Assembly (NCBI GenBank): GCA_928212115.1
Contig: CAKMRJ010005523.1
Span: 107,084,357 to 107,148,356 of the forward strand
From: Lactuca virosa
Lineage: Eukaryota > Streptophyta > Magnoliopsida > Asterales > Asteraceae
Direction: 5' to 3'
DNA length: 64,000 bases
The notes below the pieces were generated by a model that saw nothing but the letters and a program-made list of their open reading frames with translations, was not told the origin of the DNA and did no database searches. A program made the position numbers and the translations under genes. Positions 46,160 to 58,417 of the stretch are shown one piece after another; position 1 is the stretch's first letter; the number at the start of each line of letters is the position of its first letter.

Positions 46160-46758
46160 TGTTAGGGCCAGGATCCTGAAAGCATTCAGGATCCTCAGAC
46201 CTCTTCAAATATTCAGGATCCTCAACTATCTCAGGATCCCGACTATTACTGTTATTATTATTAACTAATATTTATAACGGTTATTTTTCGTATATAACTG
46301 ACACGTGTGCAAATATAGTCAAGAGGAGACTTATTCTCAACAGAGTATCGTTTCAACTATCTTAAATACCCGGAATACCAAGTCAAAAAACGTTCACAAT
46401 GCTGGTCATAGTGGATCCCAGGAATATCGGACATCTTGTTAGCTAGTTTAGACTATAAATTTACACATGTGTCTCGCACATGACACACTCGGCTGACACT
46501 AAACTTACTCTACGAATTTTTTCACTTGTTCTTACTAGAATACTCTCTATAATCATCATTTTACATTAATAAAATCATCAAGGCAGGTGATCATTGTCAC
46601 CTCCAAAGGTTTTGTGTCGGAGATCCTAGCAAGGATCAAGGGCTTTCCTTGTAAACCATTGTGTCATTCTCTTTACCTTTTTACATTACATAAATCGAAC
46701 ATCACAGCCTCTCATTCAATTTGGTTGATCAATACTTGTGTAATTTTTTACCAAAACA
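46160..46758 (+). repeat. Gypsy-2 5' LTR
   Basis: From TGTTAGGGCCAGGATCC to TACCAAAACA. The first 60 bases hold three AGGATCCT copies. It matches the solo LTR at 24209-24781. TATAAATTTAC at about 46454 is a TATA-box candidate. The left flanking pentamer is TCCAT; its partner is outside the window. Confidence 0.9.
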
Positions 46759-46761
46759 ATT

Positions 46762-46778
46762 TGGCGCCCACCGTGGGG
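46762..46778 (+). other. Gypsy-2 primer-binding site
   Basis: TGGCGCCCACCGTGGGG starts three bases after the LTR. Gypsy-1 has the same site with one change, so it is conserved. I do not assign the tRNA. Confidence 0.75.
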
Positions 46779-46806
46779 TCGTGGTGTTCAAAATCCTCGA
46801 AAGATC

Positions 46807-48356
46807 ATGTCTACACAACCGCTCCTTTCTTCATCCTCCGCTCCTTCCATTCCAACCAAAAACTTACCACCTCCTCCGAGTGGACCCCCTGGTCAGAGGA
46901 AAACGCTTGACACTTCCAAGAAAAACACCCCTCCGGTCACTAACCAAGGAAGTTTGGGATCTTCAGGACTCTAGGATCCGACTGCTTCGGTCACTACTGC
47001 AGAACTCTTCGCTATGATGAGGAAAATGACACAACGGGTGACCCAGAAGCAAGAGGAGAATAGAACAATGCTCAGAGAAGTGGAAAGGATGAAGGCGGAA
47101 TTTCAGAAATCCTAGGAAACAGCGCCCATAGTTGTACAACCAAGGATCCTGAACTTCGATAATGCAGGATCCTCAGGAAATCACCAAAAGAACACAATTC
47201 CTACCACTGTGGTGTCACCGTAGGGGACAACTATGGACAACCGAGCATCTATGATCAATGATCTTAACTTCTTAAACAACAATACTATCAATACTAACTC
47301 TGTTAATGTTGATACATGAATAAATCCAAACATGGCTAGGGAACTTCAGCAGTTGAGACAAATGATCTCAAGCCTACCCGGGGTGGTCCAACCCATACCA
47401 GAAGCATCTCCAACAAGTCACAGGATCTCGAGATTTGCTCCCACAATTGCCGATACCGAAGTTCCTAAGCGCTTCGAAACTCCTAGCATTAAGCCTTATG
47501 ATGGAACTACGGATCCTGAAGAACACGTAGCACAATACCAAGAAAGGATGGAGATCATTCCCATCCCACTACACTTGAAGGAAGCTTACCTATGCAAAGG
47601 CTTCGGTTCAACCCTTACGGGATCAGCTCTCAAATGGATCCTAAACGTTCCTCCATATTCTCTTACTTCATTTGCACACTTGGTCAATATTTTCAATAAC
47701 CAGTTTTCTTGTAACAAAAACTTCGAGAAGATCACTAGTGATCTCTATCGGGTGGTTCAGGATCCTTAGGAATGACTTAGAGATTTTGTTAACAGGTTTG
47801 GGAGGGAAGCTCTAAGCATCCCCAACATCGACATGGCGACTGCTATGGAGGCCTTCAAGATGGGTCTAAGGAAGGATTCACCCTTCTATGAAGATCTTAT
47901 GATGACCCCATGCAAGAGATTGGACGAAGTTAGGTGCCAGGCATTGAGATTCATAAGGCTTGAATGGGATAAAGAAATCCAGAAGAGGAGAAACCCTTCA
48001 AGTCAATACGAGAATCCCAACAGGAAGGCTGAATCCTCGGCCCCAAGATCCTACAAATCGAAGCCCTATTCCAAACTGGATCATCACAGGGTTAATGCCC
48101 TCGAAGATGAAGGAGAAGAAGAGGAACTTCCTAAGATCACTGACTATTGTTTTTATGTGGATGTTTCAGGTACAAGCCATGTTATGCAGGATCTCCGAGA
48201 CAAAGCAAGATGGCCGAAGAAGGATAACAAGTCCACCAGTTGGAAAGACAAATCCAAATTGTATGCTTACCACGAAGACTTTGGTCACACGACGGAGGAT
48301 TGCATAGACCTAAGAAAGGAGATCATCTACCTCCATAGCAAGGGGCACCTCAAATA
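46807..48356 (+). pseudogene. Gypsy-2 gag
   Basis: ATG at 46807 opens MSTQPLLSSSSAPS and a Pro-rich N-terminus. A basic helix (TQRVTQKQEENRTMLREVE) follows, then the gag core from about 47332 (MARELQQLRQMISSLPGVVQ, SIKPYDGTTDPEEHVAQY, LKWILNVPPYSLTSF, NKNFEKITSDLYRVVQDP). The C-terminal part has KRLDEVRCQALRFI and an H.EDFGHTTEDC motif. In-frame stops at about 46972, 47113, 47221, 47317, 47767, 47776 and 48355 disable it. The protein would form the particle shell. Confidence 0.88.
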
Positions 48357-49065
48357 GATCCTCAGGAGAAAAAGAGAAAAATCCAAGGAGAACAACCAGG
48401 ATGGTCACAAGATCCCGGAGAAACCAAGATCTTCACCCCCGAAAGCCAAGATAATTAGCATTATCTCAGGCGGATCTAACATTTGTGGTACTTCTTACTC
48501 TCATGCTAAAAGACACGCCAAGGTCTCTAAAACAGAAAAGGAGGATAGACCGCGTAAGAATATTGTGGCTAGCAATGATAAAGAAATCACATTTGACGAG
48601 ACATACAGGGAAGGGATCCAGGATCCTCACCATGGCGGACTCGTGATAACACTGTACATGACCAACCACTTCGTCAGAAGGATCCTTGTTGACGGAGGAT
48701 CCTCGGTCAACATCTTACTCCTAGACGCACTAAAAAGGATAAACATCCCAGATTCGGAGATAATCAAAAGATCCTCGGTCCTTATAGGATTTAGCAGGGA
48801 AACGAAACACACAATTAGGGATATAAAGCTACCAATATACATAGAGGAGGTAAACTCTATACAAAATTTATGTTTTATTGACACCTTATCTTCTTATAAT
48901 GTGATACTAGGTAGACCATGGATCCACGAAATGAAAGTGATTCCGTCAACGTATCATCAGTGTGTAAAAGTGCCTACTCCATGGGGAATAGTAAAGATCA
49001 TGAGAGATCAACAAGAATCGAATGAATGTTATAAAACCTCTATGAAGCATGCGACCAAACCCTAG
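48357..49065 (+). pseudogene. Gypsy-2 aspartic protease region
   Basis: Continuous from 48565 with ASNDKEITFDETYREG, VRRILVDGGSSVNILLLDAL (catalytic loop with Asp, as usual for Tat proteases), then KRINIPDSEI, LPIYIEEVNSIQNLCF and YNVILGRPWIHEM, the second half of the retropepsin fold. This is the standard length between gag and reverse transcriptase. The stop at 49063 ends the frame. The enzyme would cleave the polyprotein; the active-site loop is intact here but is DRGSS in Gypsy-1. Confidence 0.86.
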
Positions 49066-50545
49066 CAAGCATAGCAATTAAGGCAGGGGCATGAAATCTT
49101 CTAGAAACGAAGGAGCAAGATGTGAAAGAAGTGCCCCTGGGTATCGAGGATCCTGAAGCTAAAGTTCTCATAGGATCCTCAATACCTGATCAAATCGAGC
49201 AAGATCTGTTAAAATTCCTTCGAACCAGAAGCAAGACATTCGCATGAGAACACGAAGATATGACAGGTAAAGACAAGAGTATTATCACTCACAAACTTAA
49301 TATTGATCCGTCTTTAAGACCATTACACCAAAAGAGAGGGAAGTTTGCACCTGAGAGGAATCAGATCATCCAAGAAGAAGTAGAAAAGCTCCTCAAGATA
49401 GGAATGATCAAGGAGGTGAAGTTCCCAAGATGGCTAGCTAAAGTGGTTGTCGTACAGAAGAAGAACGGAAAATGGCGAGTATGTGTGGACTGCACAGATC
49501 TTAACAAGGCTTGTCCTAAGGATCCTTTCCCTCTACCACATATTGAATCTATGATAAACGCAACAGCTGGCCATGAACTCCTGACCTTCATGGATGCTTC
49601 AGCACGATTCCAACAAATCCAGATGGATCCGATGAAGAAGATACATCGTTTATAACACCAACAGGTGTATATTGTTACACCGCAATGCTTTTCGGTCATA
49701 AAAATACAGGTGCAACATATCAAAAATTAGTGAATCGGATGTTTAAAGACAAGTTGGGGGACACCATGGAGGTCTATAGTGACGACATGGTGGTGAAGTC
49801 AATGAAAGCTGAAGATTATCTCAGAGATCTCAAAGAAGCCTTCGACATCCTAGACGAATACAATATGAAGTTGAATCCATTCAAATTCCACTTTGGGATG
49901 AAGTTGGGCAAGTTCCTTAGGTATATGGTAACCAAGATAGGAATAGAAGCAAGCCCGGAGCAGATTAAAGCAATCATCGAGCTGAAATCTCCATCCTCAA
50001 CAAAAGATATCGAAAGGCTAACCGGAAGAGTAGCGACATTCAACAAGTTCATTTCAAGATCCTCAGAAAGATGTAAACCCTTCTACGATATCTTGAAGAA
50101 GAACAAGAGGTTTGAATGGACTAAAGAGCATGAAAAAGCTTTTCATGAGCTCAAAAAATACTTGAGTTCCGCACCATTACTAGTAAATCCTATAGATGAA
50201 GAACCACTTCTCCTCTACCTCTCGGTATCCTCAAACACGATAAGTGTTTTCCTGACCAACGATCTTAATGGAGACCAACATCATATCTACTATATAAGTA
50301 AAAGTCTTTTGGATCCCGAGACCAAGTATTCTCATCTCGAAAAATTAATTCTTGCGTTAGTAACTGCTTCTACTAAATTAAGACATTTTTTTGAGACACA
50401 TACTATACATGTGAAAACTAATTATCCTATTAAGAATGTCATGAGAAAACCAGAGATGTCAGGAAGGATGGGAAAATGGTCGGTGAAGTTAAGTACATTT
50501 GACATCAAATATGAGCCAAGATTCGCCATAAAGCACAAGCATTAA
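49066..50545 (+). pseudogene. Gypsy-2 reverse transcriptase and RNase H
   Basis: Blocks in order: IITHKLNIDPSLRPLHQKRG, EVEKLLKIGMIKEVKFPRW, VVVQKKNGKWRVCVD, LTFMDASARFQQIQM (first catalytic Asp), a frameshift near 49640, then MLFGHKNTGATYQKLVNRMF, YSDDMVVKS (catalytic pair kept; the family has YIDDM, as in Gypsy-1), MKLNPFKFHFG, GIEASPEQIKAI, LTGRVATFNKFISRSSERCK. The RNase H/connection region ends SHLEKLILALVTASTKLRHF and TNYPIKNVMRKPEMSGRM. The frame closes at 50543, with the second RNase H starting in a new frame. Confidence 0.88.
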
Positions 50546-50553
50546 CAGACTTT

Positions 50554-51246
50554 GTGGTTGACTTTAGTGATGATCTACAAAACGAAGTAGACATGGAAGC
50601 CAAACAACCCCTAGAAGATGAACACTTGGGAAAATGTACATTGTTCATAGATGGAGCTTCAAACCAAAAAGGAACAGGGCTAGGGATCATACTAAAATCG
50701 CCACAGGGGGACATCCTACCCCAGGCAGTTAGTTGCGAACTCAACACTGCCAATAACGAAGCGGAATATGAAGCACTCATCATGGGACTACAATTAGCTA
50801 AGGATCTTCAAATCAAGGATCTTCAATTATTTGTTGATTCTTTATTATTAACTAATCACTTCAATAGATCTTATGCAGTGAAGGGTGAAAGATTAGCACT
50901 ATATCTGGAGATCCTCAAAAAATTAGCCTCTGATTTTGAAAACATTAGCCTAAACCAAGTTCCAAGAGAAGAAAACACAGAAGCAGACGCATTAGCCAAC
51001 TTAGGATCCTCCTTAAGGATTCCACCAGAAACGAAGATCCCTATAACCCATATAATAACTCCACAAATAGAAGCCCTTCCCGAAAAATCAGAGGATCCCA
51101 AACCACCAATAAGCATAGCAGCCATCGAAGATCATGACCCTCAGATCCCTCCTCAAAGGGATCCCGACGAACAGATTCTCAAGGAAGTCCACGATCATAG
51201 ACCCAACCCATTATGGAGTATCTCCAAAATGGCACAATTTCAATAG
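50554..51246 (+). pseudogene. Gypsy-2 second (archaeal-type) RNase H and linker
   Basis: A 230-codon frame with FIDGASNQKGTGLGIIL (catalytic Asp), NNEAEYEALIMGLQLA (Glu), FVDSLLLTNHFNRSYAV (Asp) and REENTEADALANLGSSL (last Asp), so all four expected acidic positions are visible. A Pro-rich linker follows, ending NPLWSISKMAQFQ before a stop. Copia-2 inserts 35 bases later. This extra domain distinguishes Tat elements from other gypsy groups. Confidence 0.88.
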
Positions 51247-51280
51247 AAGAAAAAAGCGAAAGACAACAAGAGTCTCAAGA

Positions 51281-52060
51281 TGATGGGTTTTGAGCATCCT
51301 ACCAACCTTAAGGTGCATATACAACCCTAAATACTTTAGACCTATGTTTTCTCTAATTATACATGCAATTTGACTTTCCAAAGCATTACCCTATCGAGCA
51401 TACAAAACATGGGTACTTGTATAAAAAAAACTAGTTAGATAACATACCTTTTCTTGTAGCTTGATTCCTTGGACCTTTAAGAGCCTAGCACCCCAAATGT
51501 GATGCCTCAAATGCTTCGCACACCACCACCAACAATGGAGGACTTGAGAGAGGATTACTTGCACTCAAAATTCGGCTATGCTCTTCCAAAGACTACTAGT
51601 GGCCGATTTCATGTGCTAAAGAGGTTCTTATATAGTGTGGCAAGGATTAGGGTTACATCCATGTAAACCATAATGTGCATGACCTTTCACCTTACTTAGG
51701 CTACATAGGTTAAAACCTCCATGGACTATCCACGGACTACCATGATGGTTTAGCCCAACCTAAATAACCATAGGCCCACACTATAAGAATCATTGATTTA
51801 CCAAATCAACCCCTTATATTTAATTAGTCTCTTTTGATCACTAAATTAATTCCAAATTAATTATTGATCAATACTAATTAAATAATATGATTTCATATTA
51901 ATATATTAGAACTTACAATATATTAATAAATCATAAATAGCCTCTTCTTTAAAGTCCATCCTTACAAATGTTCTGGTGACATGCAACCCAAATGGACCAT
52001 GCTACTCTCGGGTCAAGTACATACCAATTATAGTTATAGACTTAGACACCTTATCCAACA
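51281..52060 (-). repeat. Copia-2 3' LTR
   Basis: From TGATGGGTTTTGAGC to CTTATCCAACA on the plus strand. Nearly identical in the first 300 bases to 58418-59184. The adjacent purine tract reads CCAAATGAGAGAC on the minus strand. Confidence 0.9.
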
Positions 52061-53037
52061 GTCTCTCATTTGGATAAGTCTAATAACTATAGCTGCAAGT
52101 ATGACCTAAAACACCGACTAGCAATCGTAGCTCTTAAAAGCCTCTTTTGAACTGTGACGCGCCATTTTAGATAAGGGATCATATATTACTCTGTTCTCAA
52201 GATATCAGCCGGACAAATACATGGAACAATGTCATACTTATTGTCGAGCAGTTTGTTTCCCGATTTCCGATTTGTTTGACATAGAACTTAATCGAACACA
52301 TCAATTTAGTTCTGACCGGGCCAGGCATGATTCAAAACAAAATCATCGAGGGGCCCAAGATATCGCTTTTAATTCTCCAAGGACTAAAAGGAACAATTAA
52401 ACTTCGACTCATATGCTTGTACTAACTACTCGTTAAATTGTACACAACAGCACATTTTATAGCATCAGGTTACTAATGTGGTTTCGTACTATCAATGTAC
52501 AACCAACTCATAGTCAACAACTCATATCTCTTGGTTTGAAGACTTATATGATATTATCGTCTCACGATCACTCGAGATAAATTCCATGAAGTGATACAAG
52601 TGAGCGTGGGTTTAATCCAATACTCAGACCTTATGAGCACTCATGAATGTTGTAGCAATCCTTTGCTATGTCTAATACAATTCAGACAATCTACAAGCCA
52701 AATTCATGACAGTCTTGCCTCAATACCTACTTCCAAAGTATGATCGACTGTGGATAGTTTGAATAATATAATAATTCTGGAAGTCAAAACATGCAAAGTG
52801 AAACAATAGTAGATGATTGACACCAGATAGTAACATTACTTATAAATAAAAAACACTTTTATTTAATCATCACATTTCAACTATTACAAATTTCAAAACT
52901 ATCTATTCATTGAAACTAATATCGTCCTTCAGCCCGATGCGCCTCTCATGCTGTAAGTGCTTAACCCTACTCAGTCCCTTCGTGAGGGGATCTGTTGGGT
53001 TCTCCTTTGATGATACCCTCTTTGCTACGAGGAGTCC
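52061..53037 (-). other. Copia-2 3' untranslated region
   Basis: Non-coding; matches the Copia-1 3' region without the solo LTR. The empty insertion site corresponding to 11875 lies at about 52540-52560. Confidence 0.8.
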
Positions 53038-53436
53038 TTATATTCGATGTCTTATGAAGTGATATTTTATGTCGATGTGCCTAGATCTGCCATGATCCCT
53101 TGGTTCCTTGGCTAAGGCAACTGCACTCTCGCTGTCACAAAAAATTTCCATAGGCTCCTTTATAGTTGGTACAACTCCAAGGTCTCTGATGAAGTTCTTC
53201 AGCCATATCGCCTCCTTCGCTGCCTCGCTTGCTGCAATGTACTCTGATTTGCACGTTGAATCGGCTACGGTCTCCTGCTTGGAACTTTTCCAAGTGATTC
53301 CTCCTCCATTAAGGGTAAATACCCAGCCCGACTGAGAGCGGAAATTATCTCTGTCGGTCTGAAAGCTGGCGTCACTATACCCCACCACTCTCAAGTCATC
53401 ACTCCCACCGAGGGTAAGGACCCAGTCCTTAGTCCT
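53038..53436 (-). pseudogene. Copia-2 RNase H domain
   Basis: Minus frame 53394-53038 begins VVGYSDASFQTD (catalytic Asp) and SQSGWVFTLNGGGITWKSSKQ. It continues with CKSEYIAASEAAKEAIW, FCDSESAVALAKEPRDHGRS and HIDIKYHFIRHRI. It lacks the TAG present in Copia-1 but stops at 53038, before the ADPLTKGL-type terminus (which remains out of frame at about 52985). A frameshift separates it from reverse transcriptase at about 53435. Confidence 0.85.
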
Positions 53437-54558
53437 TCACATGTACTTGAGAATGTTCTTTACCGCGGTCCAGTGAGCCTTGCCAGGATTCCCTTGATAT
53501 CTGCTGACAATGCTCAAAGCAAAGGCCACATCAGGTCGAGTACAAGTCATAGCATAGATGATCGAGCCAACAGCGGAAGCATATGGTACTCGACTCATTT
53601 CAACTATCTCAGCCTCTGTACTCGGATTCTGAGTTTTACTCAGTTTAGCATTGCTCTGGATCGGAAAGTCACCTTTCTTGGAATCCATCATGCTGAATCT
53701 TTTCAACACCTTTTCGAAGTAGGTACTTTGACTAAGTCCAATTAGTCTCTTACTCCTGTCTCTCAATATCCTTATCCCAAAAATATAGGCAGCTTCTCCG
53801 AGGTCCTTCATAACGAAACACTTCCCAAGCCAGGACTTAACCTCCTGGAATGTTGGGATGTCATTTCCTATGAGTAGTATGCCATCCACATACAACACTA
53901 GAAAGCTAACTATGCTCCCACTAGCCTTGACATATACACAGGACTCATCCTCACTTCTCGAAAAGCCAAACTCTTTGACTTTCTCATCGAAACAAAGATT
54001 CCATCTGCGAGATGCTTGTTTCAATCCATAAATGGATTTCTCAAGCTTACACACTCTATTAGGGTGCTTTGCTGGCTGACTCATGTAAACATCCTCAGCC
54101 AACTTTCCATTAAGGAAAGCCGTTTTGACATCCATTTGCCATATTTCATAATCATGAAATGCAGTTATGGCTAGCATAACCCTAATAGACTTAATCTTCA
54201 CTACTGGTGAGAATGTCTCATCATAGTCAACTCCTGGAGTTTGAGTAAATGCAGTTATGGCTGACTCATGTAAACATCACCAGTCGCGCCTTATAAGTGT
54301 GTACCTTTCCATCCATGTCGGTCTTCTTCTTGAAACCCATTTTCACCTGACTGTCTTACGACCCGATACATTGTCAACCAAGTTCCAAACTTGATTGTCA
54401 TACATGGACTGAATCTCGCTGTCCATAGCCTCTTTCCATTTAGCAGACTCGGGGCCTGCCATGTCTTCCTTGTAATTGTTAGGTTCATCCAAATTTAGCA
54501 GTGTGCTATCACTGATAAATGTGTCAGCCTCATATGTTATATGGAAACCATACAACAC
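53437..54558 (-). pseudogene. Copia-2 reverse transcriptase, with mutated catalytic box
   Basis: Frames 54558-54343 (ESAKWKEAMDSEIQSMYDNQ) and 54201-53437 hold IKSIRVMLAITAFHDYEIWQ, MDVKTAFLNGKLAEDVYMSQ, IYGLKQASRRWN, SWLGKCFVMKDLGEAAYIFG and ALSIVSRYQGNPGKAHW. The catalytic motif reads LYVDGILLIGND: the second Asp of YVDD is Gly (GGC codon at about 53885), which should abolish polymerase activity. The segment at 54247-54278 replaces conserved coding with a patch copied from nearby. Copia-1 keeps YIDD. Confidence 0.9.
54247..54278 (-). repeat. Templated filler patch in Copia-2 reverse transcriptase
   Basis: Bases 54247-54262 (AAATGCAGTTATGGCT) repeat 54157-54172, and 54259-54278 repeat 54074-54093, overlapping by GGCT. 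In Copia-1 this position encodes VTKGF in an uninterrupted reading. The patch brings in a stop on the coding strand. Confidence 0.85.
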
Positions 54559-56028
54559 AGGTGGAACACTAACTCTACCGGAACGCCTCAGAGGTACGGA
54601 CTCGTCAACTGGATCAACGGGAGTTTCCTCCTCGGGTTGATTGCTAGTGTTTGAGGTTCCTTCACCGCTTTACTCTTGAAGCTCTTCAAGGTCAATTTGC
54701 CTCCCACTGTCTCCTTGGCCTATGAGCTCTCTCTCGCGAAAGACTCCTCTCCTTGCAACGAAGACAACATTGTTGCTCGGTCTGTAGAAGAGATAACCAA
54801 AGGATTTTGGTGGGTAGCCGATGAAAATACACCGCTCACTTCGAGCTTCGAGCTTATCGTGAGTCTCACGCCTCACGAAAGCCTCGCAACGCCAAACTTT
54901 GATGTGTGCTAACGAGGGAACCTTCCCTGGCCACATTTCGTGAGGTGTTTTGGCAACCTTCTTAGTTGGGACTAGATTAAGGATATGGGCAGCAGTCTTT
55001 AAGGCATACCCCCAGAATGAGATATGTAACGAAGCTCGACTCATCATGGAACGAACCATGTCCATCAAGGTTCGATTGCGCCTCTCACCTACACCATTAA
55101 GCTATGGTGTCCTAGGTGGCGTTAATTGTGAAACAATTCCACATTCCTTAAGGTAGTTTAGGAACTTGATACTAAGATACTCACCAACCCGATCGGATCG
55201 GAGCATCTTTATCTTCCTGCCCAGCTGATTCTCCACTTCTTGTTTAAACTCTTTGAACTTTTCAAAGGTTTCTGACTTATGCTTGATTAAGAAGACATAG
55301 CCACATCTACTGTAATCATCAGTAAAAGTCACATAGAAGCGGTTAGCATCCCTTGTGGCGGTTTTGAAGGGCCCACACACATCAGTGTGTATGAGATCCA
55401 ACAAACCCTCATCCCTTTCACAAGTACCAGTGAAGGGTGACTTGGTCATATTTCCAAGTAAACAAGATTCGCAAGTGTCATCCGACCTTAAATCGAATGA
55501 CTCCAAGACTCCAGCCTTTTGGAGCTGGCCTATGCGCTTCTTGTTGACATGTCCAAGACGACAATGCCACAAGCATGCCTTATCCAAATCATTGGAAGAA
55601 TCAATGTGCAACACATTATTTCCTAAGTTGTCTACAACCATCATAGTTTCATATACACCATTACAAGGTAACGTTTTAAAATAAAAAACACCGTTATAAA
55701 AAACATTAATAGCACCAACTTCATTATCAAATGAAAAACTAAAACCTTGTTTGTACAAACCATGAAAGGAAATAACATTTCTCGCCATTTCAGACGAGTA
55801 GCAACAATTATTCAAATCTAATTCTAACCCACTACTCAGCAATAAAGAATAAACTTCAATCTTGGTGACAGGTGAAACCTTCCTATTCCCCATGATCAAG
55901 TTCATCTTCCCGTGCTCCACATCCTTACTTCTTTTTAGTCCCTGCAAATCAGAACAAATGTGAATTCTACAACCTGTATCAAGGACCCAAGAACAAGAAT
56001 GTGATGAGTTATTAGACCGAATAGTATA
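54559..56028 (-). pseudogene. Copia-2 protease and integrase
   Basis: The long frame continues from gag: WVLDTGCRIHICSDL holds the protease DTG (residue 317 of the 608-codon frame), then SGLELDLNNCCYSSEMARN, HCRLGH and CESC (zinc finger), IHTDVCGP and FTDDYSRCGYVFLIKHKSE, with the second Asp in RSDRVGEY. A frameshift at about 55100 disrupts the PP.T..NGVGERRNRT segment carrying Glu. The frame 55068-54670 continues MVRSMMSRASLHISFWGYAL and VWRCEAFVRRETHDK, ending at a stop near 54670. The remaining linker is degraded. Confidence 0.88.
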
Positions 56029-56928
56029 AATACATGCATGGGTGGGTTTAACCTTCCCATCCTTTACATCCTGCAAGTATTTTCGGCAACTTCGCTTCCA
56101 GTGCCCTTTATCGCGACAATAGAAACACTCTGCTTCCTTAGGAATGGAAGAGAGAGCAGCAGAACCAGCCTTGGTCCCACTTGAAGAGGATCCATCAAGA
56201 GACTTTCCCTTGCGGCTCTTAGAGGAAGCTTTCCTCTTCTTCCCTTTCCCATGTCCAATTGCCAGAACAGGGGCGGTGGTAGGAGTAGTAACAACCAATT
56301 TACCTTTGAGACTACTTTCAGCAGTCCTCAAAAGCCCTTGAAGTTTGCTCAGTGTGACCTCCTCCTTCTTCATATGATAGGTCATGTGGAACTGATCATA
56401 ACATGAAGGTAAGGAGTGTAGAATAATATCTATAGCTAGCTCCTCATCAAAGTTCACATTCAACTTCAGCAAACGGTCCACAAACCTTTGCATTTTCTGC
56501 AAGTGGGTCGTGATGGGTTCACCATCCTTCATCTTAGTTGTTATCATGGAAGAGATGATTTCATACCTCTCTTGACGAGCACTCTGATGGTATCTTTCCA
56601 TCAGGTCTTGGTGCATCTCAAAAGGGTAGAAGTCCTCATAGGACTTTTGGAATTTAACTATCATGGTGGCCAACATGATACAAGACACCTTGGTGGCATC
56701 CTTCTCATGAGTCCTAAACTCAGCGATCTGCTCAGGAGTAGCAGAAGACTCATCGATTTTCTTAAGCTCCTTGTCTAGGACATATTCCTTGTCCTTATAG
56801 CAAGTGACCATCCTGATGTTCCTAATCCATTCATTGAAATTAGTGCCATCAAAGATGACTCTCCCACACAAGTTCATGAGAGAGAAGGAGCTAGTAGGGT
56901 TTGAGCCAGAAGCAGTGTTTGAGGACAT
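56029..56928 (-). CDS. Copia-2 gag (open through zinc knuckle)
   Basis: The first 300 codons of an uninterrupted 608-codon frame starting at ATG 56926-56928 (MSSNTASGSNPTSSFSLMN). It has the copia gag blocks GRVIFDGTNFNEWIRNIRM (22-40), MHQDLMERYHQSARQERYEI (105-124), LLKLNVNFDEELAIDIILHS (153-172), a Lys/Ser-rich stretch, and a CX2CX4HX4C zinc knuckle (Cys268, Cys271, His276, Cys281) for RNA binding. It is preceded by a TTTCTTTCTTTTCAG tract directly abutting the ATG, as in Copia-1. This is the most intact gag in the window and fuses without a break to protease. Confidence 0.85.
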
Positions 56929-58403
56929 CTGAAAAGAAAGAAAGATAAAGTTTAGATTAGATAAGAGTCCTTAATATAACACCCAAATGAAATATTAAGG
57001 TTAGGACCCAACACAATATTTTACAATTTGGAAGACGGATGTCATAATCCAACATGCAAAATATTTGAAGGTAGGTAAATGACGATTTACCAATTTCCAC
57101 CATGATAAAACGAAATAGATTACTAAGTTTTAATTGGATTGAAATTCCTAGATTCTTTTGAGATTCATTGAACTTTTCAATGGCATGTTTAAATCTCGAT
57201 TATGCCCTTCAGGTTTGTGACTGGGATACCGAAGATCACAAACAAGGTGTGAATAACCATGCAAATTAACTTTGTACACTTGATGTCATTTATCACCTAA
57301 TCGATGTGTCGGTTAACCACACACGCTCCACCGATTTATGACAAACATCAAGCTACCCTTTGCCACCCTTACTACTCCAAGTTAATATGTCGGTTAACCA
57401 CACACGCTCCATTAACGACTTGGCAAGGTGCAAAGTGCAATTTCATGTATTAGCATCAGTTTCACGTTTTCCTAAAGTAACTAAGATTAGGAATTTAATA
57501 AAACATTTAGTTACTTTATAATTATCATTATACTTTTAACGAGAATTAATGTCATATCCTACCCGTTCGGCTAACGACCCTCCACCAGTCAAGGAAACGG
57601 TGGGTGAGAGTGGACACCTATTCAACTGTCATTTTATAGGCAGTAACCTTATACCCCCCCTAATAGACCGGCTTCGTGAATGAGGCCTACTAACGGTAAG
57701 ACTGACTTGTCTTATACATATATATAATTATTAAAGTCATAAAATTATAATAATATAAGGGTTGAATTTTAAACTTTTAAAATTCTAGGGTTTGGAATTA
57801 AAGTATTCTTAAGTGTGACTTTACAAATTCCAAAACTTGAGGGCAAGTTTTGACACTATTCAAAACTTTTCGTTTCCATAACTTATGAGTTCAATGACTT
57901 TTAAAGAAAAGACTTTTGGTTTTCCATAACTTGAGGACAAGTTATGGAGTCGATTAAAACCATTTAGATCATTATTTTAATTAACACAGTAATCAAAAAT
58001 ACATACATGATCTAGTTAAACTCATAAGCACAAGATAATTCATATCATCAATCTTCAAGAAATTAGCCTAATCATATAAACTAATACAAATCTTGAAATT
58101 ATGACAGTTATCTTTTAATTGGACAAGCATGATCATTACCTTATGCAAAAACATATTTCATGATTCAAAAAACAGTTTGGGGGTAATGATCCTAATCCAA
58201 TTTCTGGCCAAAACTCGAAAATTTGCACACTGGACCACCAACTCGGCGAGTACATGAACTGGACTCGTCGAGTTGGTCCATTTCTGAGTGGACTCATCGA
58301 GTCACCCAGTGGACTCGGCGAGTTCACCTATCAGAATACATAAATTCGATTTTTCCAACTTTGAAAACCAATAAAACATCAAGTATAATAGAAAAAAATC
58401 CTA
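56929..58403 (-). other. Copia-2 untranslated leader with palindrome clusters
   Basis: About 1.5 kb between gag and the primer-binding site. It carries near-palindromes TGTGTCGGTTAACCACACA at 57305-57323 and a similar one at 57386-57404, and four ACTCG.CGAGT-type motifs at 58240-58325. Sequence around 57540-57720 matches Copia-1 6040-6240 in inverse (GGCTAACGACCCTCCA, CGGCTTCGTGAATGAGGCCTA). No conserved coding. Confidence 0.65.
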
Positions 58404-58416
58404 GGCTCTGATACCA
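58404..58416 (-). other. Copia-2 primer-binding site (initiator tRNA-Met)
   Basis: The minus strand reads TGGTATCAGAGCC, the plant copia consensus, directly beside the 5' LTR. Confidence 0.93.
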
Positions 58417-58417
58417 C

